Shown here: positions 24,608 to 33,329 of the stretch, piece by piece
Layout: each line of letters opens with the position of its first letter
Position numbering within the stretch: the first letter of the stretch is position 1
Assembly (NCBI GenBank): GCA_944371605.1
Contig: CALVXU010000013.1
Location: 1 to 36,086 of the forward strand
Reading direction: 5' to 3'
DNA length: 36,086 nt
From: an uncultured Bacilli bacterium
GTDB lineage: Bacteria; Bacillota_I; Bacilli_A; RFN20; CAG-288
The notes under the pieces: generated by a model
The model's input: only the letters and a program-made list of their open reading frames with translations
Told to the model about the DNA's origin: nothing
Database searches by the model: none
Program-made: the position numbers and the translations under genes

Positions 24608-26206
24608 ATGCCAAAGATTGAAAACACTAAAAAGACCAAAGGAATTGAAAGTAAAAAGTCTTCGAAAACTGTCGTCGATAAGTCAAAGAATTCAAAAGAA
24701 TTAAAAAAGTCTAAACCGAAGAAAGAGACTGAGAAAAAAACTTTAAATACTTCTAGTATTAAAGAATCTAAAAAAGTTAAAGCTCCTACTAAAAAGACTA
24801 AAGAACAAAAAACTGTCGAAAAAGTTTCTACTCCAACGAAAAAAATTAAAGTTGAAAAGAAAAAAACAGATAAAGTTGTAAATAAATCTAAAAAGGCAAC
24901 TATCAAAAATGCACCTAAAAAGGTTAGTGATAGTGCTGAAAAAGTGACTGAAGTTCTTGAGCCGAAGAAAAATATTTCAAAAGATAAAGCTTCTACGAAT
25001 GCTAAGCCAGCAAAAAAAGAAAAGATTTCTAATGTCATGCAATTAGCAAAGCATAACATGGAATTGATGTCATTAGATGATATAAAAGAAGTTATTTTAG
25101 AAAAACATAAAGCAAATGGTGAGCCCATCACTAATGAAGAATTAGATAAGTATACTGCTCATCTACAATTAAGCGATGATGCTTTTGCTGATTTACTCTC
25201 ATTCTTTAATGACAATAATTTGATGCTAGAAGATCAGATGAATAACCTCGATAATGAAGATGATTTACCTCCAGTAAATGATGAACTCGATAAGTCAGAT
25301 GATGAGGAAGATGAGTTTGTTGAGGAAGAGGAAACGTTTGTCGATTATACAATTCCTCAAGACATCAAAAATAATGACCCTGTTAAACAATATTTGCATA
25401 AGATAGGCGCCTATCAAGTTTTAAAAAGTAAAGATGAAGAAGTCGAATTAGCTAAACGTGTTTTAGATGGAGATGAGGATGCTAAGGATGAACTGATTCA
25501 ATGCAATTTAAAACTTGTCGTCTCAATCGCTAAACATTATGTTAATCGCGGCATGGACTTTTTAGATTTGATACAAGAGGGAAACTTGGGCTTGATCAAG
25601 GCTGTTTCTAAGTTTGATTATACACGTGGTTTTAAATTCTCAACCTATGCGACATGGTGGATCAGGCAGGCTATCACTCGTGCCTTAGCTGATCAGGCAC
25701 GAACGATTCGTATTCCTGTTCATATGGTTGAAACGATCAATAAGATCACTCGCGCTCAAAGAAAACTCGTACAAAAATTAAATCGTGATCCCACAGCTGA
25801 AGAAATCTCAGAAGAGTTAGGTGGTGTTTTGCCTGCTTGGAGAATCAGAGAAATTCAACAGATTGCTTTGGATCCGCTCTCGTTAGAAAAACCTGTTGGT
25901 GAAGAAGAAGACTCACATGTCGGCGACTTCATCGAAGATAAGGATAATATTTCTCCGTATGAATATGCTAACAGATCCATGGAAACTGAGAGAATCAATG
26001 AAGTATTAGCCCAGTTGACTGATAGAGAAGCACGTGTCATCAGACTCCGTTATGGCTTAGAAGACGGAAGAACGCATACGCTTGAAGAAGTCGGTAAAGA
26101 GTTTAACGTGACTAGAGAGCGTATCAGACAGATTGAAGCTAAAGCATTAAAGAAGTTGCGCCATCCTGCTAGAGCAAAATTATTGAGGGACTTCCATAAC
26201 GATTAA
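24608..26206 (+). CDS. rpoD: Housekeeping sigma factor RpoD (SigA) with Lys-rich N-terminal extension
   Basis: Primary sigma-70 factor. From about residue 155 a region 1.1-like segment ([23 protein letters not shown]), an acidic linker, region 1.2 ([17 protein letters not shown]), regions 2.1-2.4 ([41 protein letters not shown]), region 3 and region 4 ([28 protein letters not shown]) follow. The first 140 residues are extremely Lys-rich: 48 Lys of 140 by my count, with Ser, Thr, Glu and Pro and no hydrophobic core. Such a tail is absent from Bacillus SigA. GGAGG at 24595-24599 is 8 nt before the ATG at 24608, so an upstream in-frame start at 24560 is rejected. Two promoters precede it. trmK begins inside its last codons. 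Confidence 0.96.
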   Translation: MPKIENTKKTKGIESKKSSKTVVDKSKNSKELKKSKPKKETEKKTLNTSSIKESKKVKAPTKKTKEQKTVEKVSTPTKKIKVEKKKTDKVVNKSKKATIKNAPKKVSDSAEKVTEVLEPKKNISKDKASTNAKPAKKEKISNVMQLAKHNMELMSLDDIKEVILEKHKANGEPITNEELDKYTAHLQLSDDAFADLLSFFNDNNLMLEDQMNNLDNEDDLPPVNDELDKSDDEEDEFVEEEETFVDYTIPQDIKNNDPVKQYLHKIGAYQVLKSKDEEVELAKRVLDGDEDAKDELIQCNLKLVVSIAKHYVNRGMDFLDLIQEGNLGLIKAVSKFDYTRGFKFSTYATWWIRQAITRALADQARTIRIPVHMVETINKITRAQRKLVQKLNRDPTAEEISEELGGVLPAWRIREIQQIALDPLSLEKPVGEEEDSHVGDFIEDKDNISPYEYANRSMETERINEVLAQLTDREARVIRLRYGLEDGRTHTLEEVGKEFNVTRERIRQIEAKALKKLRHPARAKLLRDFHND

Positions 26207-26861
26207 GCTATCTGAACGCTTGCAAAAAGCGTGTGATTTAGTTCGAAAAAATGCCGTGGTTTTGGATGTTGGTGCAGACCACGGTTTTTGTGCTACTTAT
26301 TTAGCAGAAAAGGGTCACAAAGTGTATGCTTCTGAAGTCAAGAAGGGGCCTTTTCAAATTTTGCAATCAAATCTTCAACTGACTGAATGGGGGAAAACAG
26401 TTAAATCACTTTTAATGGACGGATTAGAGATGTTGCCAAATGATGTTGATACAGTTTTAATACTGGGAATGGGTGGGAAAACAATCGCTGATATTCTTAA
26501 ACGTTCTGAAAACAAGCTGTCTCAACTCAATGACATCATTATCGAACCGCAAAGTGATTTTTCATCACCGATTCAATTTTTGTTAGAACATCAATTTTAC
26601 AATAGTGATGGATGTTATATATTTGAAAAACATTATTATCCACTGCTTCGCTTCAGTAAAGGAGAAAATGGTGATACCAACAGATTTGCGATTATGTACG
26701 GACCAATCCCATATCATAATCATGATGATAATTTGCTAAAATATTTAACTGAAAAAGTAACAGTGATTGAGTCGCTTCCTAAGAGTATTCAATCTCTTCA
26801 TTATGATGAATTACAAGATTTGAGGTCATTAATCGATGAATTTAAAACAAATAATTGCTAA
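26196..26861 (+). CDS. trmK: tRNA (adenine-22-N1)-methyltransferase TrmK, probable non-AUG start
   Basis: SAM-dependent enzyme that makes m1A22 in tRNA. The SAM-binding [19 protein letters not shown] and the [19 protein letters not shown] region match the family. The usual family N-terminus is K-LS-x-RL; here IKLSERL is encoded upstream of the first standard start, a TTG at 26220. In that frame the nearest upstream stop is a TGA at 26184-26186, and no ATG, GTG or TTG lies between. The candidates are ATA at 26196 (7 nt after GAGG at 26185-26188, giving MTIKLSERL) and ATT at 26202. I chose 26196; 26220 would cut off the conserved motif. The gene overlaps rpoD by 11 nt. The Nif3-like gene follows with overlap, as in Bacillus. 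Confidence 0.85.
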   Translation: MTIKLSERLQKACDLVRKNAVVLDVGADHGFCATYLAEKGHKVYASEVKKGPFQILQSNLQLTEWGKTVKSLLMDGLEMLPNDVDTVLILGMGGKTIADILKRSENKLSQLNDIIIEPQSDFSSPIQFLLEHQFYNSDGCYIFEKHYYPLLRFSKGENGDTNRFAIMYGPIPYHNHDDNLLKYLTEKVTVIESLPKSIQSLHYDELQDLRSLIDEFKTNNC

Positions 26862-27624
26862 ACTATCAAAATATTGTCCGCTGTGCACACAAGAAGAGTG
26901 GGATTATTCTGGTTATCAAACTGGTGAAAAACATAATCGTGAGGTTAAAAAAATCCTTTTAGCATTAGATTTCACTGAAAAGATTTATGAGGCAGCTTTA
27001 GACTTTAATCCCGATTTAATCCTCACACATCATCCTTTTTTCTTTGGCAGAAAAGAAGAGATTATGATTGAAGATCCTTTGAAAGCCGAATTAACTGATA
27101 AAGTTAACTCTTCACTTCATTGTCCGATTTATTCATATCATACAAATTTTGACAAAGCTCCATATGGAATGAATTATTCGATTCTTAATACGATGGGATT
27201 TAAAGATATCAAATCGATTGTAGATTCTTTCTTATGGGTGGCTGATGCTGAATCTCCTATCACTTATGAAGAGCTAGTGACAAAATTTATCGATTTCACA
27301 GGATTTAATTATCTTTTGGGCTTAAAAAATAGTTCAAAGAAGATCAAAAGAATTGCGTTTGTCGCTGGCAGTGGTTCATCAGAGTTTCACAAAGCTTTTG
27401 AACTCGGTGTTGATTGTTTTGTAACTGGTGATTGTCCACATCACGTTCGTTTAGACCTAAATAGATATAAGATGAACTATATCGAGGTCCCACATGAAAT
27501 CGAAGAAAAAGGTTTCTTGATTGGAATGAGCGAAATATTGAGCAATATCGACAACAGTTTTAATATTAAAAAGTACAGATTTGAAAAACCATTTGAATTA
27601 TTAGGAGTGGCATATGACAAATAA
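26836..27624 (+). CDS. Nif3-like dinuclear metal-centre protein
   Basis: DUF34/Nif3 family, the YqfO position of Bacillus; family members bind two metal ions in a hexameric ring, but function is not settled. LTHHPFFFGR near residue 65, YSYHTNFDKAPYGMN near 100-114, and GDCPHHVRLD near 200 carry the His and Asp metal ligands. The length of 262 aa corresponds to the short form without the inserted PII-like domain of the longer Bacillus protein (about 370 aa). It overlaps trmK by 26 nt and the next gene, a sigma factor, by 11 nt. GAGGT lies upstream of the ATG. Confidence 0.88.
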   Translation: MNLKQIIAKLSKYCPLCTQEEWDYSGYQTGEKHNREVKKILLALDFTEKIYEAALDFNPDLILTHHPFFFGRKEEIMIEDPLKAELTDKVNSSLHCPIYSYHTNFDKAPYGMNYSILNTMGFKDIKSIVDSFLWVADAESPITYEELVTKFIDFTGFNYLLGLKNSSKKIKRIAFVAGSGSSEFHKAFELGVDCFVTGDCPHHVRLDLNRYKMNYIEVPHEIEEKGFLIGMSEILSNIDNSFNIKKYRFEKPFELLGVAYDK

Positions 27625-28444
27625 CATGACCGATGATGAAAAAGAGTTCGAAGAATATGTCGAACAAGTCGATAGCTCAATCTCATCTAAAGATAATATG
27701 AAAAAGCTTCAGCAATATCATGATAATCCAACAATCGAATTGAGAAATGATATCGTCGTTGATAATCTCGGTCTAGTCATCTCTATCGCTAAAGATTATG
27801 CCAATACAAATCATATCGAAATCATGGATTTGATACAGGAAGGATCATTGGGACTGATCAACGCAGTTGAAGATTATGATATCAATAAGGGTTTTGCTTT
27901 TTCGACTTTTGCGACTCCATATATTAAAAATGCGATACGTGCATACCTTTCAAAACATTCGCATTTGATCACTATCCCTTCTTGGGTTCAGTCAAAAAAA
28001 AGAAAGGTTCAAAATGCTGTTGACACCCTTACAATGCGTCTAGAAAGAACTCCGACTTCTCAAGAAATCGTCGACTTCCTCAATGATGGAACAACTGTGA
28101 ATGATATTGATAATTTACTTTTTTATTATAAAGATGTTTATTCGCTTGATTATAATCTATCAGAGAATAATGACGATAAATTATCTTTGTATGATTTGAT
28201 TGCAGATGATAGCTGTTCACCATCTGAGCTAGCCTTATTAAAAGAAAAGAAGGCATTATTAAAAGAAGCTATCAGCATTCTGCCAGAACGCTCTCGAGAA
28301 ATTCTTTTAGCCCGTAATTCTCCAGATGGTCAAAAGACATTGAAAGAATTAGCTGATAAATATCATTTGTCAAATGAACGCATTCGACAGCTTGAGGCTA
28401 GTGCAAAGGCTAGCGTGATCAAATATATAAAAGAGCGTCTTTAA
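27614..28444 (+). CDS. Second sigma-70 family factor
   Basis: A 276-aa sigma factor without a long N-terminal tail. Region 2 (VDNLGLVISIAKDYANTNHIEIMDLIQEGSLGLINAVEDYD, FSTFATPYIKNAIRAYL) is recognisable at about residues 48-115, region 3 at about 118-155 (SHLITIPSWVQSKKRKVQNA), and region 4 near 215-270 (SREILLARNSPDGQKTLKELADKYHLSNERIRQLEASAKAS). Region 2.4 differs from RpoD (ATPYIKNAI against ATWWIRQAI), so promoter choice may differ. It does not look like SigF, SigG, SigE or SigH by eye. AGGAG 6 nt before the ATG supports 27614. It overlaps the Nif3-like gene by 11 nt and runs 26 nt into ispH at their converging ends. In Bacillus nothing similar lies here. The regulon is unknown. Confidence 0.87.
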   Translation: MTNNMTDDEKEFEEYVEQVDSSISSKDNMKKLQQYHDNPTIELRNDIVVDNLGLVISIAKDYANTNHIEIMDLIQEGSLGLINAVEDYDINKGFAFSTFATPYIKNAIRAYLSKHSHLITIPSWVQSKKRKVQNAVDTLTMRLERTPTSQEIVDFLNDGTTVNDIDNLLFYYKDVYSLDYNLSENNDDKLSLYDLIADDSCSPSELALLKEKKALLKEAISILPERSREILLARNSPDGQKTLKELADKYHLSNERIRQLEASAKASVIKYIKERL

Positions 28445-29279
28445 TATTTTTTGCTAAAGTTTCGACCTCTAATTTTGATGCACTGGTTGCCGAAGTGATA
28501 TAGATATCTTTATTTTGTAGTTGATCAAGATTCAAATCAGAGATTTTAAGCGCAATCATGATTTGAATTGACGGAAATCTTTGTTTTATCGCACGATAAA
28601 TTTCATTGGCATTAGATGAACTCTTATCGCCAGCCACAATTACAAAGCTTTTGTTGATATCGACATTTTCCAAAAATTTGATGCACTGTAAATAACGCTT
28701 TTGATAGAACGGGCAAATCTCATATGAGATGACTTCATATTTTTTTAGGAGTATTTCTTTTGCTTCGATCAATTTCTTTTCGGAAATTGTGGTCTGCGGT
28801 ATCAGATAAATTTTTGGAAGCAGTTTCATCTGTTCGATTTGTTCGACTAAGTCTTTGGTCACATCTAGTAATAGTAGTTTAGAAAAATGTGATAAAAAAC
28901 CGATAGTTTCCTGATGATTTGGCTTTCCCAAAAAAATGAATGAAGCTTCTGTATCGATGACTTTTTCTAGTTCCATATATCTTTTTGTGATCAAAGGACA
29001 GGTCGCATCTATTATTTCCGCTTTAGCACTATACTTGGTCTCATCTTCGATTTTGTGACCGTGAGCTGAAAATACAACTATTGAGTTATCTTGAACTTCG
29101 GTCTCATCTGATATCAATTCACTATCGGTTTCTTCAAGAATCGTTTTATTAGCTTCATAATTATGAATCAAAGGATGATTCAAATATAACTTCTTATTCT
29201 TTTTTGCAGCCTGATAAAGTTTTTTGATTGCTGTCTCAACACCAAAACAATAACCATAATCACTGATAATTTTAACCAT
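28419..29279 (-). CDS. ispH: 4-hydroxy-3-methylbut-2-enyl diphosphate reductase IspH (LytB)
   Basis: Last enzyme of the MEP pathway to isoprenoids, with a [4Fe-4S] cluster. The three cluster cysteines are in GYCFGVETAIKK (Cys11), IDATCPLITK (about Cys94) and ICPFYQKRY (about Cys189). HPLIHN, FSAHGH, PQTT and the substrate-binding GDKSSSNANEIY are also present, and HQE keeps the catalytic His-x-Glu pattern. The length of 286 aa is normal for the Bacillota type. The gene has no ribosome binding site at its ATG (29279); the upstream sequence is AT-rich with -10-like elements nearby, so leader length is short. It is divergent from apt and convergent with the second sigma gene. Confidence 0.93.
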   Translation of the reverse strand: MVKIISDYGYCFGVETAIKKLYQAAKKNKKLYLNHPLIHNYEANKTILEETDSELISDETEVQDNSIVVFSAHGHKIEDETKYSAKAEIIDATCPLITKRYMELEKVIDTEASFIFLGKPNHQETIGFLSHFSKLLLLDVTKDLVEQIEQMKLLPKIYLIPQTTISEKKLIEAKEILLKKYEVISYEICPFYQKRYLQCIKFLENVDINKSFVIVAGDKSSSNANEIYRAIKQRFPSIQIMIALKISDLNLDQLQNKDIYITSATSASKLEVETLAKNIKDALLYI

Positions 29280-29341
29280 AACAATAATTTTTTTTATATA
29301 ATAATACAGTATATATAAAGTATATCAAAGGAGGGCTAAAA
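29280..29341. promoter_or_regulatory. Divergent promoter region between ispH and apt
   Basis: The AT-rich stretch contains TATAAT at 29297-29302 and TATAAA at 29314-29319 on plus for apt, and TATTAT with a distant TTGATA on minus for ispH (spacing about 19). The apt side has a strong ribosome binding site, AAAGGAGGG at 29327-29335, while ispH has none. Exact starts cannot be fixed by eye. Confidence 0.45.
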
Positions 29342-29851
29342 ATGGACTATAAAAAATATATCGGTATCACTGAAGATTTTCCAAAAAAAGGCATCTCGTT
29401 CAAAGATATTTCACCTCTCTTACGAGACTCTGAAGCCTTCCATTCTTGCATTGATGATTTAGCGAAATTAGCTGAGGAATACAAACCTGATATCATTTGC
29501 GGCCCTGAATCTCGGGCGTTCATTTTTGGATCAGCACTGGCTTATAAAATGGGTATTGGTTTTGTCATGGCTAGAAAAGCTGGAAAATTGCCAGGTGTCA
29601 TTTATCAAATCACTTATCAATTAGAGTATGGAACAGCTACATTAGCGATTCCTAAAAATTCTTTTAAACCTGGACAAAGAGTTCTTTTAGTAGATGATTT
29701 GATGGCGACTGGCGGAACTTTTTCAGCTTTGAAGGAACTTGTGAGCATGGCAGGTGGTAATCCAGTCGGTGCTTTAACAGTCATCAATTTGAAAGATTTA
29801 GACGGGGCTAAAAATTGTGGGCTTAAATGCTCAACGCTTTTAGATTTATAA
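29342..29851 (+). CDS. apt: Adenine phosphoribosyltransferase
   Basis: Salvages adenine with PRPP to AMP. The PRPP-binding motif VLLVDDLMATGGT is near residues 118-130, and the N-terminal FPKKGISFKDISPLL and GPESRAFIFG are typical. The length of 169 aa is normal. A strong ribosome binding site precedes the ATG. It is the first gene of apt-rel-hisS-aspS, an order known from Bacillota. Confidence 0.96.
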   Translation: MDYKKYIGITEDFPKKGISFKDISPLLRDSEAFHSCIDDLAKLAEEYKPDIICGPESRAFIFGSALAYKMGIGFVMARKAGKLPGVIYQITYQLEYGTATLAIPKNSFKPGQRVLLVDDLMATGGTFSALKELVSMAGGNPVGALTVINLKDLDGAKNCGLKCSTLLDL

Positions 29852-29854
29852 CAT

Positions 29855-32065
29855 ATGCAAATCACCAACCACATCGCGACATTTGAAGAACTAAAAAAAG
29901 TTTATACTGCTTATATCACTGATCAAAAAGATCAAGCTTTGATTGAAAAAGCTTATCTTTTTGCTGAAAAAAAGCATTCTGGTCAGGTCAGAAAATCAGG
30001 TGACCCTTATATCACTCACTGCTTAGGTGTAGCTTTGATATTAGCTAAAATGCATGTCGGACCTCAGACTATCATCGCAGGTCTTTTGCATGATACGATT
30101 GAGGATACCGGTACTACTAAAGAAGAAATCGTCGCATTATTTGGCGATGAAGTCGCTCAACTGGTCGATGGACTGACAAAAGTTACCAGATTATCCGATT
30201 ATAAAAATGTCGAATTCACTGCGGAAAATCACCGTAAGATTTTTGTTGCGATGGCTAAGGATGTGCGAGTGATCATAGTTAAACTCGCTGACCGTTTGCA
30301 TAATATGCGCACATTGCAATTCCAACCTGTTGAAAAGCAAAAGCGCATCTCAAAGGAAACGCTTGAAGTCTATGCCCCTATCGCTCATCGTTTAGGTTTA
30401 TATCAAATTCAAACAGAGCTAGAAGATACCTCATTGTTTTATCTTGAACCAGAAAAATATCATGATATCGAGAATAAACTCCATATTTTAATCGTTGATG
30501 CTAAGCAAGCTTTAGAAAAACTTAAAAATGAATTGATTGATATTTTAACACCTACGAAAATACCATTTGAGATAAAAGATCGCGTCAAATCGATTTACTC
30601 AATTTATAAAAAGATGTATTTGAAAAATTATTCTTTTGAACAAATATATGACATCATGGCGTTAAGGATAATCACTGAGAGCGAGCAGAATTGTTATGAG
30701 ACATTAGGATATGTTCATGCTAACTTTAAGCCTGTTCCTGGGAGATTTAAAGATTATATCGCAATGCCAAAACCTAATATGTATCAGTCCTTACATACGA
30801 CTATCATCACTGATACAGGACATTTTTTTGAGATTCAGATCAGAACTAAAAAGATGGATGAGTTAGCTGAATCTGGCGTTGCTGCTCATTGGAGATATAA
30901 AGAAGGCACTTCCTATGATCCTAAGAGGGAACAGATGGAAATAGAGAATCAGTTGCATTGGTTCAAGGACTTTGTGTCGATGTCACACGAAGAAGCTAAT
31001 AGTGAACAGAATGCCAAGGATTATGTCGAAACACTATCTCATGATATTTTTGACGCTAATGTCTATGTGTTTACGCCTAAGGGGAATGTGATCTGTTTGA
31101 CAAATGGCTCAACACCGATCGACTTTGCGTATCGTATTCATTCAGATATCGGTGAACATTTAGTCGGAGCTAAAGTTAATAATATTTTAGTTCCTATCTC
31201 CACTACTCTAAAGACGGGTGATATCGTTGAAGTTATCACTAGTAAAAATGGTTGCCCAAACTCGCAATGGCTAAATATCGCTAAGACTAATTTCGCTAAA
31301 AATAAAATTCGAAAATATTTGGTTAAACAAAATGCGGATTATGTCCGAGAAGATAATATTAAGAAAGGGAGACAAGCTCTAGTCGATGCTTTACGCGAAA
31401 GAAAGTTGCAGATCGATGTCACTAAACTAGTGACGAAGAAGGTGTTAGAGCATTTCCGTGTACAAAATATCGATGATTTATTCAATTTGATCGGCAATCG
31501 AAATGTTCTTCCATTCCAAATAATTGAAATATCAGAAGCGGTTGATTACTCAGCAAAACCATCGGCCGAAAAGATGACTGAGCAAATCAATAAAAAGCAG
31601 ATCAAAAAGAATACTACTGATGCTGTCGTTTTAGAAAATGGAGATACCATTTTAACGAATTTAGCCGCTTGTTGTCTTCCGATACCTGGCGATGAAATCA
31701 TCGGTTTTGTATCGACTGGACAAGGTGTAAAAGTTCATCGAAAAGACTGCCCTAATATTAAAAAATCTGAACAAGGACGTCTTATCAATGTGAAATGGAA
31801 CTATGACAGTTTAAAACAGCGACTATATTCTGTTGACTTAGCTGTGCAGTGTCATGATAGAGGTGGATTGTTGATTGAGATCTTGAACGCTCTCAATGCT
31901 CAAAATGCTCAGATTTATAAAGTGAATGCAAAATTGCATCCTTCGAATAACACAACTACTATCACGATGACTATACTTGTGAAAGACATTGATACATTAA
32001 ATCACTATATCAATGTTATCAGTTCAGTAAAATCCGTCTATCAAATCGATAGAATTTATCATTGA
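29855..32065 (+). CDS. rel: Bifunctional (p)ppGpp synthetase/hydrolase Rel
   Basis: Makes and degrades the alarmones (p)ppGpp in the stringent response. Domains in order: HD hydrolase (about residues 30-180; HSGQVRKSGDPYITHC and GLLHDTIEDT), synthetase (about 235-345; YDIMALRIIT and GRFKDYIAMPKPNMYQSLH), TGS (about 395-455; VYVFTPKGNVICLTNG), a Cys-containing zinc-finger-like region (ACCLPIPGDEIIGF), and a C-terminal ACT domain. Both catalytic halves look intact. The length of 736 aa is normal. The ATG is 3 nt after the apt stop without a ribosome binding site, so translation is probably coupled to apt. dtd, often next in Bacillota, is absent. Confidence 0.97.
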   Translation: MQITNHIATFEELKKVYTAYITDQKDQALIEKAYLFAEKKHSGQVRKSGDPYITHCLGVALILAKMHVGPQTIIAGLLHDTIEDTGTTKEEIVALFGDEVAQLVDGLTKVTRLSDYKNVEFTAENHRKIFVAMAKDVRVIIVKLADRLHNMRTLQFQPVEKQKRISKETLEVYAPIAHRLGLYQIQTELEDTSLFYLEPEKYHDIENKLHILIVDAKQALEKLKNELIDILTPTKIPFEIKDRVKSIYSIYKKMYLKNYSFEQIYDIMALRIITESEQNCYETLGYVHANFKPVPGRFKDYIAMPKPNMYQSLHTTIITDTGHFFEIQIRTKKMDELAESGVAAHWRYKEGTSYDPKREQMEIENQLHWFKDFVSMSHEEANSEQNAKDYVETLSHDIFDANVYVFTPKGNVICLTNGSTPIDFAYRIHSDIGEHLVGAKVNNILVPISTTLKTGDIVEVITSKNGCPNSQWLNIAKTNFAKNKIRKYLVKQNADYVREDNIKKGRQALVDALRERKLQIDVTKLVTKKVLEHFRVQNIDDLFNLIGNRNVLPFQIIEISEAVDYSAKPSAEKMTEQINKKQIKKNTTDAVVLENGDTILTNLAACCLPIPGDEIIGFVSTGQGVKVHRKDCPNIKKSEQGRLINVKWNYDSLKQRLYSVDLAVQCHDRGGLLIEILNALNAQNAQIYKVNAKLHPSNNTTTITMTILVKDIDTLNHYINVISSVKSVYQIDRIYH

Positions 32066-32073
32066 GGTGAAAT

Positions 32074-33324
32074 ATGGCAAATGAAATCAAAAGACCACGC
32101 GGAACTCTAGATTATTTTGGAAGAGAAGAGGATTTGAAGAATGCGCTTCGCGATGTTTTATTAAACACTGCTTCTTTATATGGCGCAAGCGAGATGTCAG
32201 TCCCGATTTTTGAAGAAAGCCGATTGTTCCATCGCACAGCTGGAGAAAGTTCTGATATCGTCTCGAAAGAAACATTCGATTTAGTTAAAAAAGGTGATAA
32301 AAACTACACATTGCGACCTGAATTCACCGCCTCTATCAACCGTGCTATTTTAGAAAATAAGCTTTATACTTCTCCTGATCTCCCACTAAGATATTCTTAT
32401 TTTGGCCCAGTCTTTCGTTATGATCGCCCACAGGCGGGACGATTGAGAGAATTCCACCAATTCGGTATCGAATTTGTCGATAATATCATCGATATCGCTT
32501 CGACCTTAGATGCTTTATTATTGTCTTTACGCGCTTGTGAAAGAGCATTAGGAAAAGATATCTTGATCAAATTAAATTTCTTAGGTTCATTCACATCTCG
32601 TGAAAACTATAAGAAGGCTCTTTATGCGTATTTTAAACCACAGATCGACAGCATGTGTGATGATTGCAAACGCCGTTTGGAACTCAATCCTTTGCGCATT
32701 TTAGATTGTAAAGTTGAAGATGATAAAGTTATCGCTATGAAGGCGCCAAAAATCATCGATTATTTAACAGAAGAAGATAAGACTGAATTTGATAGAATCA
32801 TCAAAGTTTTAGATGAAATCGGAATCAATTATCAAATCGATGATGGCTTAGTAAGAGGATTAGATTACTACACTGGCTTAGTATGGGAATTATATGATTC
32901 GAATAATACATCAATAGGTGCTATCGGCGGTGGTGGAAAATATTCGAATTTGATGAAAGAAATCGGTGGACCTGATTTCGAGGGTATCGGATTTTCATTG
33001 GGCGTTGAAAGATTGATTCTTTGTCTATCTGAAGAACAAAAGAATAAGTTGTTAAATAGTAAGAGCACTGATATCTTCATCATCGACTTATCCAAAGATG
33101 GAAGAATCTTAAAACTAGCTGAAAAATTACGTGGACTAGGTTTAAAAGTCAGCTTAGCTTCCTATTCAAAAGGCTTAGGTGGGGCTTTTAAAATGGCAGA
33201 TAGAACGTTCGCTGAATATGTGATACTAAATGATCATGATGGATTGAAACTAAAAAATATGAAGTCTCGCGAACAGAATAACGTTACTGAAGAAGAAATA
33301 ATCGATAAATTTACTAAGAGGTGA
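32074..33324 (+). CDS. hisS: Histidyl-tRNA synthetase
   Basis: Class II enzyme that charges tRNA-His. KRPRGTLDYFGREE at the N-terminus, motif 2 YFGPVFRYDRPQAGRLREFHQFG, the histidine-specific RGLDYYTGLVWE and motif 3 GIGFSLGVERL are present, followed by an anticodon-binding domain. The length of 416 aa is normal. GAGGTGA directly precedes the ATG. It follows rel by 8 nt, is followed by aspS, and no T-box leader is found. Confidence 0.97.
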   Translation: MANEIKRPRGTLDYFGREEDLKNALRDVLLNTASLYGASEMSVPIFEESRLFHRTAGESSDIVSKETFDLVKKGDKNYTLRPEFTASINRAILENKLYTSPDLPLRYSYFGPVFRYDRPQAGRLREFHQFGIEFVDNIIDIASTLDALLLSLRACERALGKDILIKLNFLGSFTSRENYKKALYAYFKPQIDSMCDDCKRRLELNPLRILDCKVEDDKVIAMKAPKIIDYLTEEDKTEFDRIIKVLDEIGINYQIDDGLVRGLDYYTGLVWELYDSNNTSIGAIGGGGKYSNLMKEIGGPDFEGIGFSLGVERLILCLSEEQKNKLLNSKSTDIFIIDLSKDGRILKLAEKLRGLGLKVSLASYSKGLGGAFKMADRTFAEYVILNDHDGLKLKNMKSREQNNVTEEEIIDKFTKR

Positions 33325-33329
33325 ACACG

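Noticed and set aside
24577-25131. Minus-strand open frame of 184 codons, Phe/Leu-rich, opposite the rpoD start
   Set aside because: Its hydrophobic look comes from reading the Lys-rich AAA/AAG codons of rpoD backwards as TTT/CTT. No support from ribosome binding site or homology.
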